DNA from: Patiria miniata
Taxonomy: Eukaryota > Echinodermata > Asteroidea > Valvatida > Asterinidae
Length of the DNA stretch: 64,000 nt
Assembly: GCF_015706575.1 (NCBI RefSeq)
Contig: NW_024037076.1
Location: forward strand, 20,774,898-20,838,897
Reading direction: 5' to 3'
Shown here: positions 44,656 through 54,600 of the stretch, piece by piece
How positions within the stretch are numbered: the first letter of the stretch is position 1
Layout of the letters: every line of letters starts with the position of its first letter
Translations under genes and position numbers: made by a program
The notes under the pieces: model-generated
Database searches by the model: none
The model's input: the letters and a program-made list of their open reading frames with translations, nothing else
What the model was told of the DNA's origin: nothing

Positions 44656-45645
44656 TCACGTTGTTTGCGTACGAGTTCCAGAAGTCGACGCTTCCTCAAG
44701 GTGCATGAGACGTCTGCAAAATACCTCGCGCAGCCCCTTGCGGAATTGGCGATACTTGAAGGCGTAGATGACCGGATTGACGCAGCAATTAGCGGCCACC
44801 ATCGCTACAGAGAGCAGATAGTACCACTCGTCGAAGTTGAGCTTCCAGCCCAGATTGAACAAGAGATAGATGGACTGGTTTGGTGTCCAGCACACCAGGA
44901 AGGTGATGAAGACGACCAAGAGCATCTTGAAGGTATTACGTCTAGCTCGGAGTAGGGACTCCATCATACCTTCTGGTTGGGCGTTGCCATCCGTGGTAGA
45001 TGCTCCGGCAGCTGGAACTACGTTGGCCGGTGCCGGTCCAACCCGGGCCGCTCCTCTCTTGAGCTCCACACTGATGCGAATATACGCAAACAGCATCACT
45101 GACACTGGCACGATATACAGCAGAACGACTGACAAACAACCCATGACTTTGGACCAGTACACGGCATTCGACACGCACTTACCGTCTTGCACCTTGAAGA
45201 TGGTAAGGGCGAAAGAGTTAGTAACGGTTACAAAGATCCAACATGCCGCAATGACCACACCAACTTTCAGTCTTGGGTGGTTGGCGAAGGCTGCTTGGTA
45301 CTTAAATGGGTGAACGATGGCGAAGTAGCGCTCCATAGTCAACGACAACAGATTGTACGTTGATATGACAAACATGAGGAAGGATGCAAAGTTAGAGTAC
45401 CAGACGTGACACACTACCCACCCAAAGACGTTGTTGGGCATGGGGTCGGGTAGCGGGGCCTCGCTCTGCAGAAGAATCATTAATGAACCAAGAAGATCCA
45501 CCACAGCTTGGTGGAAGATGAAGGCGTTGGTGCGAGTCTGCATCGATGAGACTTTACCGATAACAAGACAGACGAGACTGTTGCCCAAGATGCCGACAAT
45601 ACCCACGATGGTCTTGAAGATACGCAGCCATAGAATCTCCTCCAT
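44656..45645 (-). CDS. Rhodopsin-class GPCR, array member 4
   Basis: A 329-residue intronless paralog with TM1 GN, TM2 D, both extracellular cysteines, MERY, TM4 W, TM5 P, CWTP and NPVIY. Its tail is longer than in GPCR1-3, ending STSGTRTQTT. TM3 and the second loop differ (SNFASFLMFV; KVQDGKCVSNAVYWSKVMGC), as does TM7 (NCCVNPVIY). The long third intracellular loop reads PAPANVVPAAGASTTDGNA, a version that resembles GPCR3 more than its near-identical sister GPCR5. A TATATAAAAG box lies about 92 bp upstream of the ATG. It appears intact and is the likely functional member of the 4/5 pair. Ligand unknown. Confidence 0.93.
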   Translation of the reverse strand: MEEILWLRIFKTIVGIVGILGNSLVCLVIGKVSSMQTRTNAFIFHQAVVDLLGSLMILLQSEAPLPDPMPNNVFGWVVCHVWYSNFASFLMFVISTYNLLSLTMERYFAIVHPFKYQAAFANHPRLKVGVVIAACWIFVTVTNSFALTIFKVQDGKCVSNAVYWSKVMGCLSVVLLYIVPVSVMLFAYIRISVELKRGAARVGPAPANVVPAAGASTTDGNAQPEGMMESLLRARRNTFKMLLVVFITFLVCWTPNQSIYLLFNLGWKLNFDEWYYLLSVAMVAANCCVNPVIYAFKYRQFRKGLREVFCRRLMHLEEASTSGTRTQTT

Positions 45646-45736
45646 GTTGGTTATTTGTTGTGCACTTAGACCCTTGCTAGAAAAATCATCAACCTCTTTT
45701 TGCGTCTGTATGCTGGGACGAGATGCGGCCCAGCCT

Positions 45737-45746
45737 CTTTTATATA
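45737..45746 (-). promoter_or_regulatory. TATA box of GPCR4
   Basis: TATATAAAAG on the minus strand, 92 bp before the ATG, followed by GAGGCTGGGCCGCATC as in units 1 and 5. Confidence 0.6.
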
Positions 45747-45749
45747 CTA

Positions 45750-47154
45750 AGCCACCTCATCAATAATTCATATTCTTGCCCTCATTCAATTTGTAAAATA
45801 CTGAATAGCTCCGAAGGACATATCTAAAAGGACCATTTCGAGGGAATTAACCCCTTTTCGCTCGAAAACACGTCTACCACGAAATGGTAGGATTTGAAAA
45901 GATCGTTACAGACACGAAGATTTTAAAGTAACTGCCAGGAGTATTGCTGGCAAAAATAGGTTTCTAGGTTACAAGCTTGAGCCGGGGATACAAAAGTAGG
46001 CAATTACTTCCGAAGGCCTAGTTATTTTTGTCGAATGTAATAATGTTGATTTCTTTTTCCCCTGATAATCTGTTCCTCCAAAATTAATAAGTCCCGAACC
46101 TATTGAAGTTTTCATGATCACTACTGACATCATAAATGTCGAGTCACACGGCAAGACGCACCGGTGTTAATTACATAAAGTTGCTGCCATATAGTTTACT
46201 GATGAAAGGAGTATTTGAGGTCAGTCCCAAGCAAAGAAAATTAATGACAATTTTCAATTTACAGATGGAGATGCTATTCTTTGCAACCGGCCTTATTTGA
46301 TTGGTTTTTGCTGTCCTACTTTATTAGAAAACATGAAGACTTTTTGTTATAATTAGATTAGATTAGATTTCTTTATTGTCATGTACAAATTACATGAAAA
46401 TTGATTTCCCAGTGTACAATTAAAAATGTGTATACATACAATAATTTAAGATACTCGAAAAATATGACAAGGCCACAAATATATAGTGGTTCTTAGAATA
46501 CTTTTATTTTTCATGTATCATAAACAATATGTCCTTTATAAGATTAAAGGTCGATGTGAAGCAACTCTACATCCTTGAATACTCAGCCTTTTATTTTGTC
46601 CTTTACAATTAAAGCCTTATTTTGAGGCAATGTGCATTGAAAAAAATGAAGCATATTTGCATGAATTGTGGGGACTTCATGAGCAGGTCGAGTTTAATTG
46701 TGTTCTTTTCGACCGTCCAAGGAACCTTTTTTCTTTATGTCGAAACAGTTCAGGTCAAAAGAATTCAATCCAATCAATCCCCATGAAAAGAAGCTCACCT
46801 TCATCGGTAATGCAAAATTTGTAACTTATATTTCTGAGCTTGGGAAGAAACCTCTTTCACTTTCGTTTTTTTTTTGCGTTCTGTATTCTCTGATCACCAA
46901 GTTCATGTAATTAACAGCCGCGGTAGGCGTAGGCCTTCGAGTCTAGACACAGAGACTGAAGACTTAAATTGGTCCGGGGCTCAACCAAGGTCCATAAAAC
47001 TCATTCATTAAAGAGGACCTGATTTTCAGGGGGGGGGGGGATTTGAAATGTATTGTGGTGAAATGGGTCATTTCTGATGAGTGTTGATAATTAAATTGGT
47101 TCGGGGCTCAACCAAGGTCCTTAAAACTTGTTCATTTTCAGGGGGACAATCTGC
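45750..47154. other. GPCR4 upstream region, no gene seen
   Basis: Conserved GPCR upstream block to about 45930, then spacer. TTAGATTAGATTAGATTTC at 46353 resembles the repetitive 3' tail of a LINE. Short plus frames at 46630-46910 have no domain and are altered by indels in the second copy. Confidence 0.4.
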
Positions 47155-47162
47155 AATGTATG

Positions 47163-47429
47163 CATGGGCGTCGCGAGGGGGGGACAAGGGGGCGCTCCCC
47201 CCCCCGAAAAGCAAAAAAAAAAAAAAAAGGAAGAAGAAAAAATAGAAAAAAAGAAATGAAAAAGCGGTGCGATGTCATATTGGTGTAAATTCAATGGGGG
47301 GGGGGGGGTAAAATGTCCCTGCCCCCTTCTCATATAACTCATAAATCGAGAATATGTTGAGAAATACAGGAATTTTTTGGGAAAAATATGTTTTGCCCCC
47401 CTCTAGATAAAATCCTGGCGACACCCACG
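47163..47429. mobile_element. hAT-like MITE with 8-bp TSD, copy 1
   Basis: AATGTATG flanks both sides (47155-47162 and 47430-47437). The ends CATGGGCGTCGCGAGG and CCTGGCGACACCCACG form an imperfect TIR. The interior has G-, C- and A-runs that mutate in length between copies. The same insertion is at 60504-60774. Confidence 0.8.
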
Positions 47430-48149
47430 AATGTATGGTAAAATAGTTCATTTCTGATAGTGACACTTATGTGGGTTGATTGTTATCGTTATCATTTCTA
47501 CAGTGCTCAACAAAGGGCTAACGTAATTATGGCCAACGCACTGTAAAACCTTATAAAGGCTTTTTTGCATTTAAATATACAAAAAAACAGAAAAGGAACA
47601 GGAACAAAGAACAGGAACAAAAGAACAAACAGCCGGTTGAAGTTTTTTAGCTGCTTGTATAACTGAAATTCAAATTTTCATAAAAACAAGTCAGTTCTTT
47701 TAAATACTGTAAAAACATAAGCGTTTATGAGTTCAACACTATGTTTACTGTTCCTAATCCGAACCGTCCATGAAGCGTTTATAACTTAAACACAACGGTT
47801 TTCCTAAACAGAACCGTTCACGAAACTGTTGCAAAAAAAAGCGTTTATAATGTGTTCGAAAGTTAAACACTGGGGTTTTTTTTACAGTGAAGCCTCTTGC
47901 GACTTATCGGAAATGAAACATATGAAATCGTCAAGAGTTTTAGTCATTGCAGTGATGAGTACAATTTGAAGTCGAAGATCAATACAAATAAATGATCTCA
48001 GGATTATCCGACTCAGAACGGGCTTCGTGTTTGAGCTCCCGCGAATGAAATTTAGTCTATAACTACAGCTAAAACTGACGAAAAAATCTTTGAAAACGGA
48101 AACGGAAAGCAGTTCAAAACATGTGATGTTAACAAAATAATACAGTAAT

Positions 48150-48745
48150 TATCTTGAAATGTTTAAATTTAGAAACTGTGTAATGCTGACATTGTGTTTC
48201 ATGCAGCTGAGTGGGGAACGAAAACGTGCCGATGACGGAGTGCAAACATCGCCGCAAGATTACTCGAAATCCAGTTGTACCGAATTGCTTTTCTTCTATT
48301 TCGATTCAAACGAGTCTGTAAATGTAAAGAAATGTTATAGATATGTCCGGTATCAGGTTGCAGTTCCCAAGACAGTAAACCTCGAGGGATCTTTGGACTT
48401 AAAAATGTGTTTTTTTGGGACTTAATATTTAACACTCATTTCATATAAATGCGATGATCAATTTGTAGGTTCAATTACAAGGGGCTCAATTTCATTTCAA
48501 TTGCATGCAGTGTAAGTCATGAATGTGGCATTCTAAATATTGTATTTTCCCCCCGACAAATTCGTCTCATATGGAGATTGCCGATGTTCTGAAAAAGCAA
48601 ATTCGATTGTTGATTTCTACTCGATTTTATTTGTAGCAAGCTTAAATGTTACGAATTGAAATGTATTCAATCTTTTTGGCTGTATCTGAATGTTTCAGCT
48701 TATTCTGAAATATTTCTACTGTTCTTTTCTCCATTCAAAGAGGCT
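48150..48745. repeat. Divergent direct copy of block R within unit 4
   Basis: Contains CGCAAGATTACTCGAAATCC, TTCTTCTATTTCGATTCAAA and GCAAGCTTAAATGTTACG, degraded versions of block R phrases. The 88-codon frame at 48159-48425 overlaps it and is truncated in the second copy, so I do not treat it as a gene. Confidence 0.5.
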
Positions 48746-48859
48746 TATCTAAAATTATGAATGAATTTCTCAATTCATATGTTTTAATACACAGTTGAAC
48801 ACAACTCTTTATTAAACCATATTTAAATATACATGTTCAATTAAGCTTGTTTTGTTATT

Positions 48860-48932
48860 CATGCTCAAAAGAGCACACAAAAAATGTTCACAAAGAGCAC
48901 AATACAAATGCTCATAAGAGCACAATATAAGG
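48860..48932. repeat. GCTC-AAAGAGCACA short tandem repeat
   Basis: Several imperfect copies of TGCTCATAAGAGCACAATACAA-type units, each a small hairpin (GCTC/GAGC). The second duplication copy (62225-62312) has an extra unit, showing recent length change. Confidence 0.65.
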
Positions 48933-49569
48933 GACGTAAATTAAGTACCGACAAATGCGGTACTGTATGGCAAGATGTTACAAACCATGAAAGCCACCAG
49001 GATACCTGATGGGAAAAGCGCCCCAAAAGCTCACCATGGAGTAAAAGACTGACCAAAATCAGTCAAAAAGTGTGCGTAAAAGCTCCAACGGAGCACAAAG
49101 CCACAACGGGCTGGGCTGTAATGGTAAGGAGTTTCGCATATCAACCTGTAACCAGTTTATAAAAAACTGTAAGGGATCCCCGGGCTCCGCAGTATGTTTT
49201 GTTTTTGTCTGAGAAACCAACCCACAACATAAGCTGGTGTATATATTGCGGAGTGACCAGAAAAGGTTTATTGCTTACTCCTACAAATGAAAGAACTTAA
49301 AAAGGGGCCTCACTGTAGGCCTCAAATGGATAAACATAAAAGAACGCTGAACAAGTTGCTGTGAAAACATGACCACCAAAATGTGGAACGGCACCTCTCG
49401 CCATGCTATATTTAGTTCACGTGTACATTGAAAACATGCATAATGTTACACTCTAAAAACAAATTGGTTAAAATAACCAATAGCGATTTGAATGAAGAAA
49501 AGCAGAGTAGATGTGAAAGTACATGTACCTAAAATAGTACATGGATCTAAGTATGTAAATAGAGTCAAA

Positions 49570-49760
49570 AGTATTCAGTACATTTCAATCCGTTACGTTT
49601 AAGCTTGCCACAAACACAATTTAATGAAAGGAGCATTAAAACCAATGATCAAATAAACAGCAACAAACAAAATTGTGTTTTCTATAGACCGTGATTGTGC
49701 CCTTTGGCGTCATACCGAGAGACAACCGCCGGACAACTCAAACATTTAAACATCTTTTGC
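49570..49760. repeat. Reverse-complement fragment of block R, unit 4
   Basis: Reads CAATCCGTTACGTTTAAGCTTGCC, AGGAGCATTAAAACCAATGATC and GGCGTCATACC, the complement of the block R end region. The CRE-like octamer is degraded to TGGCGTCA. The full-length inverted copy is in unit 5 (62890-63330). Confidence 0.6.
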
Positions 49761-50333
49761 ATGTTAATAATTGGACCACATGAAAAAAGCTGGATTTCCA
49801 GCTTGCGTTAAAGTTGGTCACATGACCAAAAGTTAGGTTTCCATCGCCTTGAAATAAATAGGTTTGGGCAAATATACAATATAACATGTTGCCAATTTGA
49901 TATAAAGAAGACACGATTACCAGCCGAAGCTATCCTAACCACACTGGTGAAGATTAATCTCTTTTGCAAAATGAGAAGGAAACGCACAGCATTGTGGGAC
50001 TTCCGTCGTGATCATTATACCATTGACATGTGTACGCCAAAGAGTCTACCACGGGTGGCCATCAGCTTAACAATTATTTCCAATAAGTGAAAAAAAGATA
50101 CAAGAAGTATAAGCAACCCCATTTACAAGGCGGTTGTTACGAAGGAGCAGCAGGGCTTCATGTGAAACAGGAGAGATTAAGAACAGGCGATATTTTTGTT
50201 CACAAACAGTAATTAGCTACTTTATAAGCGATACATCTGGAGGTCATTTTTTGTTTCACTATTTGAATGGAAACTGACTTCGCGTAATTTGTTTTTCGTT
50301 CATTAGTGTTTCTATCAAACGCACGAACAACGC

Positions 50334-51094
50334 CACAAATTTGTAATGAAATAATGAGTATTTTTTTTCTCGAGTTTTCAGCATAACATTTAATTGAATT
50401 TCGCTCTGAAGGATGTGAAGATTAAACCAAGACACAAGGAAAAGCACCCTAACGTATAACATAATTTACTAGACAGTTCGCTGGTTATTAACTCAGTCAA
50501 CAGTAAGATCGTATAGGCCTAGGCCTATATCGAACATTCTTATGCAGCGCGTGTTTTAAAGGTCTCCATTACAAACATTAAAACAATAAACTGCCAACAT
50601 AGTGAAATATCATACTTGATTGTAAGCGAATGATAGGATCAAGCATCCTGCGAAATCATCGCGCCTAATATGCTGTCATTTGGTTTGGACCTAACCATCG
50701 CGGGGAAAAAACCCCAATAAAACGGCTTTTGTTTTCAAAATCATGTACTGCCCCCAATTGACCAAATGTTGGTTGAGTTTGCAATCGGTTACAAATCAGT
50801 GATTAAGTTGAGAATCATGTCACAAGAGGGCGCAAATCAAAACGTATCAATGAACATTTTGGAAGGGAGGGCTTTCAACGGAAACCTTGCTTTGCGTCGA
50901 GAAAAGTGAAGATGAATTTTCACAGTTTGCTCAAAAAGTGTATCATCTACTAATCTGGCATTGGGGAACCGCCAACATAGGGAACTGCCAACATAGGGCT
51001 GGATACTCAGTTGGTAGAGCAACTTTGAAAATTATAAGAACGAACCTAGTCAGTTTCCCTTTGTGATTTATTTGAAGAGCTGACATTTCGACAG
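50334..51094. other. No gene seen
   Basis: Spacer past the visible end of the duplicated segment. A TCAGTTGGTAGAGCA word at 51008 resembles a tRNA D arm, but no anticodon or T arm follows. Confidence 0.4.
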
Positions 51095-51345
51095 GTTTGC
51101 TAATTTCTGAGACGCTGAGAACAAGAAGGCTGAGATTTGCAGGACACTGTGCAAGGAGAAAGGATGAAGCTGCATCCAAGGTTCTACTATGACAACCCAT
51201 ACGAGGAAAGAGATCAAGAGGACAGCCACGTAAAGACTACATCAAACTCCTAGCAGAGGATACAGGCTTAAGTGGGCAAGACATCAAGACATGTATGATG
51301 GATAGATGCGGCCAACCATCACGGGTATCAAAGATGTCTCACGTA
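51095..51345 (+). mobile_element. LINE C-terminal fragment
   Basis: The plus frame reads SETLRTRRLRFAGHCARRKD, then EAASKVLL, a stop, PIRGKRSRGQPRKDYIKLLA and EDTGLSGQDIKTCMMDRCG. RLRFAGHC, RGKRSRGQPR and DTGL followed by a basic DR region is the common C-terminal signature of one group of metazoan non-LTR elements. There is no RT core nearby. It ends about 200 bp before the nanos relic. Confidence 0.7.
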
Positions 51346-51555
51346 CCTGTTATGTTGCCGTCAACGGTTTCTTTTTATTGTCTTAGTACCGAACGTTCAA
51401 GAATGTTCAGTATAAAGTCTGGCCAGTTCGTCAGGTAGTCATCATTTGGGATTTCATCCATCAACCAGTCAACATCAGTTTCGTTCTGGAGTATATACCT
51501 CAAGATGTCTACCTTCAGTTCTCTCTTCTTTCAAGAAAACAAGCCAGTCTTTGAG

Positions 51556-52120
51556 ATGCCTGTCACAGAGCCAAGAGAGTTTGATCGCTTCCTTAATTCC
51601 ATGACTACCTCGGCCTAGCTCGGCTCATCACCAAGACCAGCGTAGCTTCTCCAAGGCCTGCCTCCGTCACGGAGTCATCCGAAGATCAGTTCATCAGACT
51701 CCAGACGTCAGCCATGGAGCCGGACCAGCAGACCAGCATCATCGACAGCGGGTCAACCAACGGGTTTCGTCCCTTCACCATGGACGAGCTGTCCCGTGAG
51801 ACCGGTCCATCTCGACGTGGCAATCGGTGGTTGGTTCTTAAGCCAACTTGTTGTGTCTTTGCAAGAACAACGGCGAGAGCGAAGCCGTCTACACCTCACA
51901 CATCCTCAAGAACAGCCTTGACAAGGTGATATGTCCTAGGCTACGGGCTTACATCTGTCCACTGTGTGGAACCAGCGGAGATGAGGCACATACCATCAAG
52001 TACTGTCCAACCAACCTGGGCAGCTTGCAGCCAGCTCCGTCCAAGTCAAGACCCAGCAATCTCGGCTTGTTCATCAGCAGCAGACTTCTGCCGTCAGCAG
52101 AAAACAGAGTTTCCGTATGA
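51556..52120 (+). pseudogene. nanos: nanos-like pseudogene (frameshifted, single exon)
   Basis: Two diagnostic parts of Nanos are present in order. HDYLGLARLITKTS (about 51600-51640) matches the NOT1-interacting motif with its DYLGL core. The C-terminal double CCHC zinc finger (51849-52020) has [15 protein letters not shown], then [13 protein letters not shown] and the signature HTIKYCP. Between them are MEPDQQ and a Ser/Gly-rich linker. At least two frame changes break it: one before HDYL, where the ATG at 51556 is in a different frame, and a 1-bp loss at about 51858 that removes register at the first zinc-binding C-X2-C. The last frame ends at TGA 52118-52120. Intact Nanos represses mRNAs in germ-line cells with Pumilio and CCR4-NOT. 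No intron, flanking poly(A) or TSD is evident. Sequencing error could explain single indels, but two suggest a real pseudogene. Confidence 0.85.
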
Positions 52121-52254
52121 CCATTGCAAGGAGAAACGTCAACATTTGGTCCTATCATATTAAAACCTTTGATACGTGATTGTGTTTTGCGCAGCTGTAC
52201 AATATTTTGCCATGGGCTGCAGAACCGGATTTTAGCTTTGCGGGGTTTTGAGCA

Positions 52255-52370
52255 GCGGTGTTTATTTTTTACATTCTCCATTTTCTTCTTCTCTCATCCT
52301 TTCCCCTTCCTTCTCCATTCTTCATTTTCGATTTTGCCGACTGAAAGTTCGCACCCCCAAGTCCCCCCCC
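52255..52370. repeat. Polypyrimidine tract
   Basis: Over 100 bp of mostly C and T (TTTTCTTCTTCTCTCATCC, TTTCCCCTTCCTTCTCC and similar) downstream of the nanos relic. Confidence 0.6.
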
Positions 52371-52589
52371 CAGTCAACTCCTACCCGCAGCTTCAAATAT
52401 TTGTCTATTTTCGAAAATAAAATCTGTAAAACTGGCGGAAGACGAGGGATCTTGCCAGGCCTGCCCACAAACTGGCCGTCCGTGCACGGTAACATTTCTT
52501 AGTAGAAGTTGGTAACGTAGCTATTTTACTTAATTCGGGGGTGCTGAATCCAAAAATGATTGTTACCAAGCTGGATTTTTAGTGGAAAA

Positions 52590-52782
52590 ATGCCTAATTT
52601 GCATACATCTTTAATGCCTGTCGTGTAATATATTTTTCCCCATATTTGGGTATATTTTTTGTTATTTTATTTTTTGAAAAGTTTATTTTGGTGATTATAC
52701 TTACACTTCCTTACTTCAATAACATTTTCTAAAGCGTATAAAAGTGACTGAATAATCACGAGGACATAGAAACAAAATGGCT
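52590..52782. mobile_element. Fragment of the 12652-type fold-back element
   Basis: From TGCCTAATTTGCATA through TTTGGGTATATTTTTT, TTTTGGTGATTATACTTACA and GTGACTGAATAATCACGAGG to AAAATGGCTACT it matches about 12788-12985 of the left arm. It then switches abruptly to nanos 3' sequence at 52783. Confidence 0.7.
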
Positions 52783-52785
52783 ACT

Positions 52786-52861
52786 AAATAGACCCAGCAA
52801 TCTCGGCATGTTCAACAGCAGCAGACTTCTGCCGTCAGCAGAAAACAGAGTTTCCGTATGA
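52786..52861 (+). pseudogene. nanos 3' coding fragment, copy 1
   Basis: Encodes [20 protein letters not shown], then VSV and TGA (52859-52861). This is the same C-terminus as the larger nanos relic (52048-52120) with a few substitutions (MFN for LFI). No zinc finger is attached; the 5' border is a fold-back-element sequence. Confidence 0.75.
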
Positions 52862-52890
52862 CCATCGCAAGGAGAGACTCTAAATCAAAC

Positions 52891-52906
52891 GGCTCTTTTC
52901 AGAGCC
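52891..52906 (+). terminator. Histone-type 3' stem-loop, copy 1
   Basis: GGCTCTTTTCAGAGCC: a 6-bp stem with a TTTC loop, the canonical replication-dependent histone mRNA 3' hairpin, preceded by AAAC. A purine-rich CCAAAAAGAGA follows about 11 nt later, where a histone downstream element would sit. It begins 29 nt after the nanos-frame TGA. Confidence 0.8.
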
Positions 52907-53717
52907 AACACACATTCCAAAAAGAGATATAGCTGCATCGATTTTATATACAAGCTTTAATTTTACGGGCAGTGACTTTTCTTTGGTTTATTTTAAAATG
53001 GAAATTTTAAAATTGAATTTTGGAATTATATGTATTATGCTAGACAATAATTTTTGTTCTAGGCTGGTTCCCGCCCCACAATCAGTATCGATAGTGTACG
53101 GACCAGGAGCCAGTCTGCTCGCAAAGTGGATCCTGTTGTGCCCCAAAACAAAACAAAAACCTTTTCAGAGGTTTGCAGACGTCGGAAAAAAAATTGAGGG
53201 TTTCATGGTTGGAATAAAAGATACAAGTTTTTAAAATCGAATTTGTTAAGGGTGGTGGGGGCGGGGGGGGGGGGAGTCTTGTGTGTACAGCCGTCTGTTT
53301 TCCTCTTCAATTCGTAAAAAATGGGTATGCAAAATAGTGATAACAGTCAGTGGCCGCGTCACGCGCAGAACCCTGTTTGACCTCAGTTTCTTGTCCCGGG
53401 GTCACGCACGCATGGCCCAAAAGCCTACGCAAGATTTTACGAGACTGCATTCAAGTCTGCATTCGACAGAAAAACGCCAACAACTACTCGGATGTACCAC
53501 TATCGGCCAAGATGACGATATTAGTGAAAAGTTGAAATCGTGTGTTTTATTTTGATCCCAAATATGGCCTAACTGCTTTTGACAAAATTGAAGTGTTGTT
53601 ACGGCGTGTGCATTCCATTCTTAAAAAGACCGACAGAAATGACATTTCCTAAATCGTATAATAGTGACTGAATAATCATGAGGACATAAAAAACAAAATG
53701 GCTACTACGTGTATATA

Positions 53718-53788
53718 GACCCAGCAATCTCGGCATGTTCAACAGCAGCAGACTTCTGCCGTCAGCAGAAAACAGAGTTTCCGTATGA
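53718..53788 (+). pseudogene. nanos 3' coding fragment, copy 2
   Basis: Near-identical to 52786-52861, again ending VSV and TGA (53786-53788). Part of the tandem duplication. It cannot encode a functional Nanos because the zinc finger is absent. Confidence 0.75.
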
Positions 53789-53817
53789 CCATCGCAAGGA
53801 GAGACTCTAAATCAAAC

Positions 53818-53833
53818 GGCTCTTTTCAGAGCC
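53818..53833 (+). terminator. Histone-type 3' stem-loop, copy 2
   Basis: An identical GGCTCTTTTCAGAGCC hairpin 29 nt after the TGA, followed by ATCAAAAAGAG. Retained without change in both duplicates. Confidence 0.8.
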
Positions 53834-54489
53834 AACACACATCAAAAAGAGCTTTAAATTTACGGGCAGTGACCTTTCTTTGTTTTTTTTTTAAATGGAA
53901 ATTTTAAAATTGAATTTTGGAATTACTTAAATAAATAGTGATAACAGTCAGTGGCCGCGTCACGCTCACAACCCTGTTTGACCTCAGTTTCTTGTCCCGG
54001 GGTCACGCACGAATGGCCCAAAAGCCTACGCAAGATTTTACGAGACTGCATTCGAGTCTGCATTCGACAGAAAAACGCCAACAACTACTCGGATGTACCA
54101 CTATCGGCCAAGATGACGATGTTAGTGAAAAGTTGAAATCGTGTGTTTTATTTTGATACCAAATATGGCCTAACTGCTTTTGACAAAATTTAAGTGTTGT
54201 TACGGCGCGTCAAACAAAAATCATGCTTTATAGCAACAAAAGCGAGGGCCGATTGTTTTTAGATGTACATTCCATTCTTAAAAAGGCCAAAAGAAATGGC
54301 AAGTTTCAGTAGAGGATAGGTAGAGGATAGTGTACGCTTCATTTACATGTGAAACACGTGCAGGAGCCGTTTATATTTTTGGTCAAAATCGCCGGTTGAA
54401 AAATGAAGACTTCAAAATGAGATTTCATCGATTTACGTGTTAACTGTAATGCTCATGGCCGGGTGCACTAATTCAAGTGAGAATTTCTA

Positions 54490-54600
54490 CGCGAGGTCAC
54501 GTATTTATTTATTTCTGATCTTTTATCAGGGTAGCCCCTTCACATTTAATGTTGTTTTCCACGAGGTCCTGAGCATATAAATGTATTTATAAATTACTAA
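54490..54600 (-). mobile_element. Probable LINE 3' tail
   Basis: The minus strand reads CCTCGTGGAAAACAAC, GAAGGGGCTACCCTGATAAA, AGATCAGAAATAAATAAAT. An AAATAAAT-type repetitive end after a GGGGCTACCCTGATAAAAGA phrase is typical of CR1-group LINE 3' ends. No coding part remains. Confidence 0.45.

Larger units (their letters stand above)
41628..50333. repeat. 13.3-kb-period tandem segmental duplication, copy 1 (GPCR4)
   Basis: Homologous in order and orientation to 54964-64000, beginning GATCGTTTAC and still matching where copy 2 meets the window edge (CAAACGCACGAACA). The offset at the GPCR gene is 13,328 bp. By eye most lines differ at none or only a few positions, plus homopolymer indels. 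Copy 1 lacks about 300 bp present in copy 2 (63110-63420). Content in order: block R, minus-strand LINE with MITE, GPCR4, TIR element, divergent and inverted block R pieces. Confidence 0.9.
52728..54260. repeat. Tandem duplication with nanos tail (52728-53640 and 53641-54260)
   Basis: Both copies run: fold-back arm end, nanos 3' fragment, histone-type stem-loop, then a segment with GTGATAACAGTCAGTGGCCG, TTGACCTCAGTTTCTTGTCC and GCCAACAACTACTCGGATGT. The second copy lacks about 300 bp present in the first (about 53025-53325). The 90- and 72-codon frames at 53283-53555 and 53938-54156 are copies of one another without a recognised domain. Confidence 0.8.

Noticed and set aside
48159..48425. 88-codon plus frame repeated at 61533-61775
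   Set aside because: It overlaps a divergent copy of non-coding block R. The second copy stops eight codons earlier after a base change, giving no sign of selection.
51000..51030. tRNA-like TCAGTTGGTAGAGCA word
   Set aside because: Only a D-arm-like segment is present; no anticodon arm, T arm or acceptor pairing follows.
52859..52890. Alternative reading of the nanos tail ending HRKERL and TAA as a histone C-terminus
   Set aside because: It does not match the known C-termini of histones H1, H2A, H2B, H3 or H4, and the other frame matches the nanos relic exactly.
53283..54156. Duplicated 90- and 72-codon frames
   Set aside because: They are part of a tandem duplication of repeat DNA. The shared frame has no domain and may reflect recent duplication rather than coding constraint.
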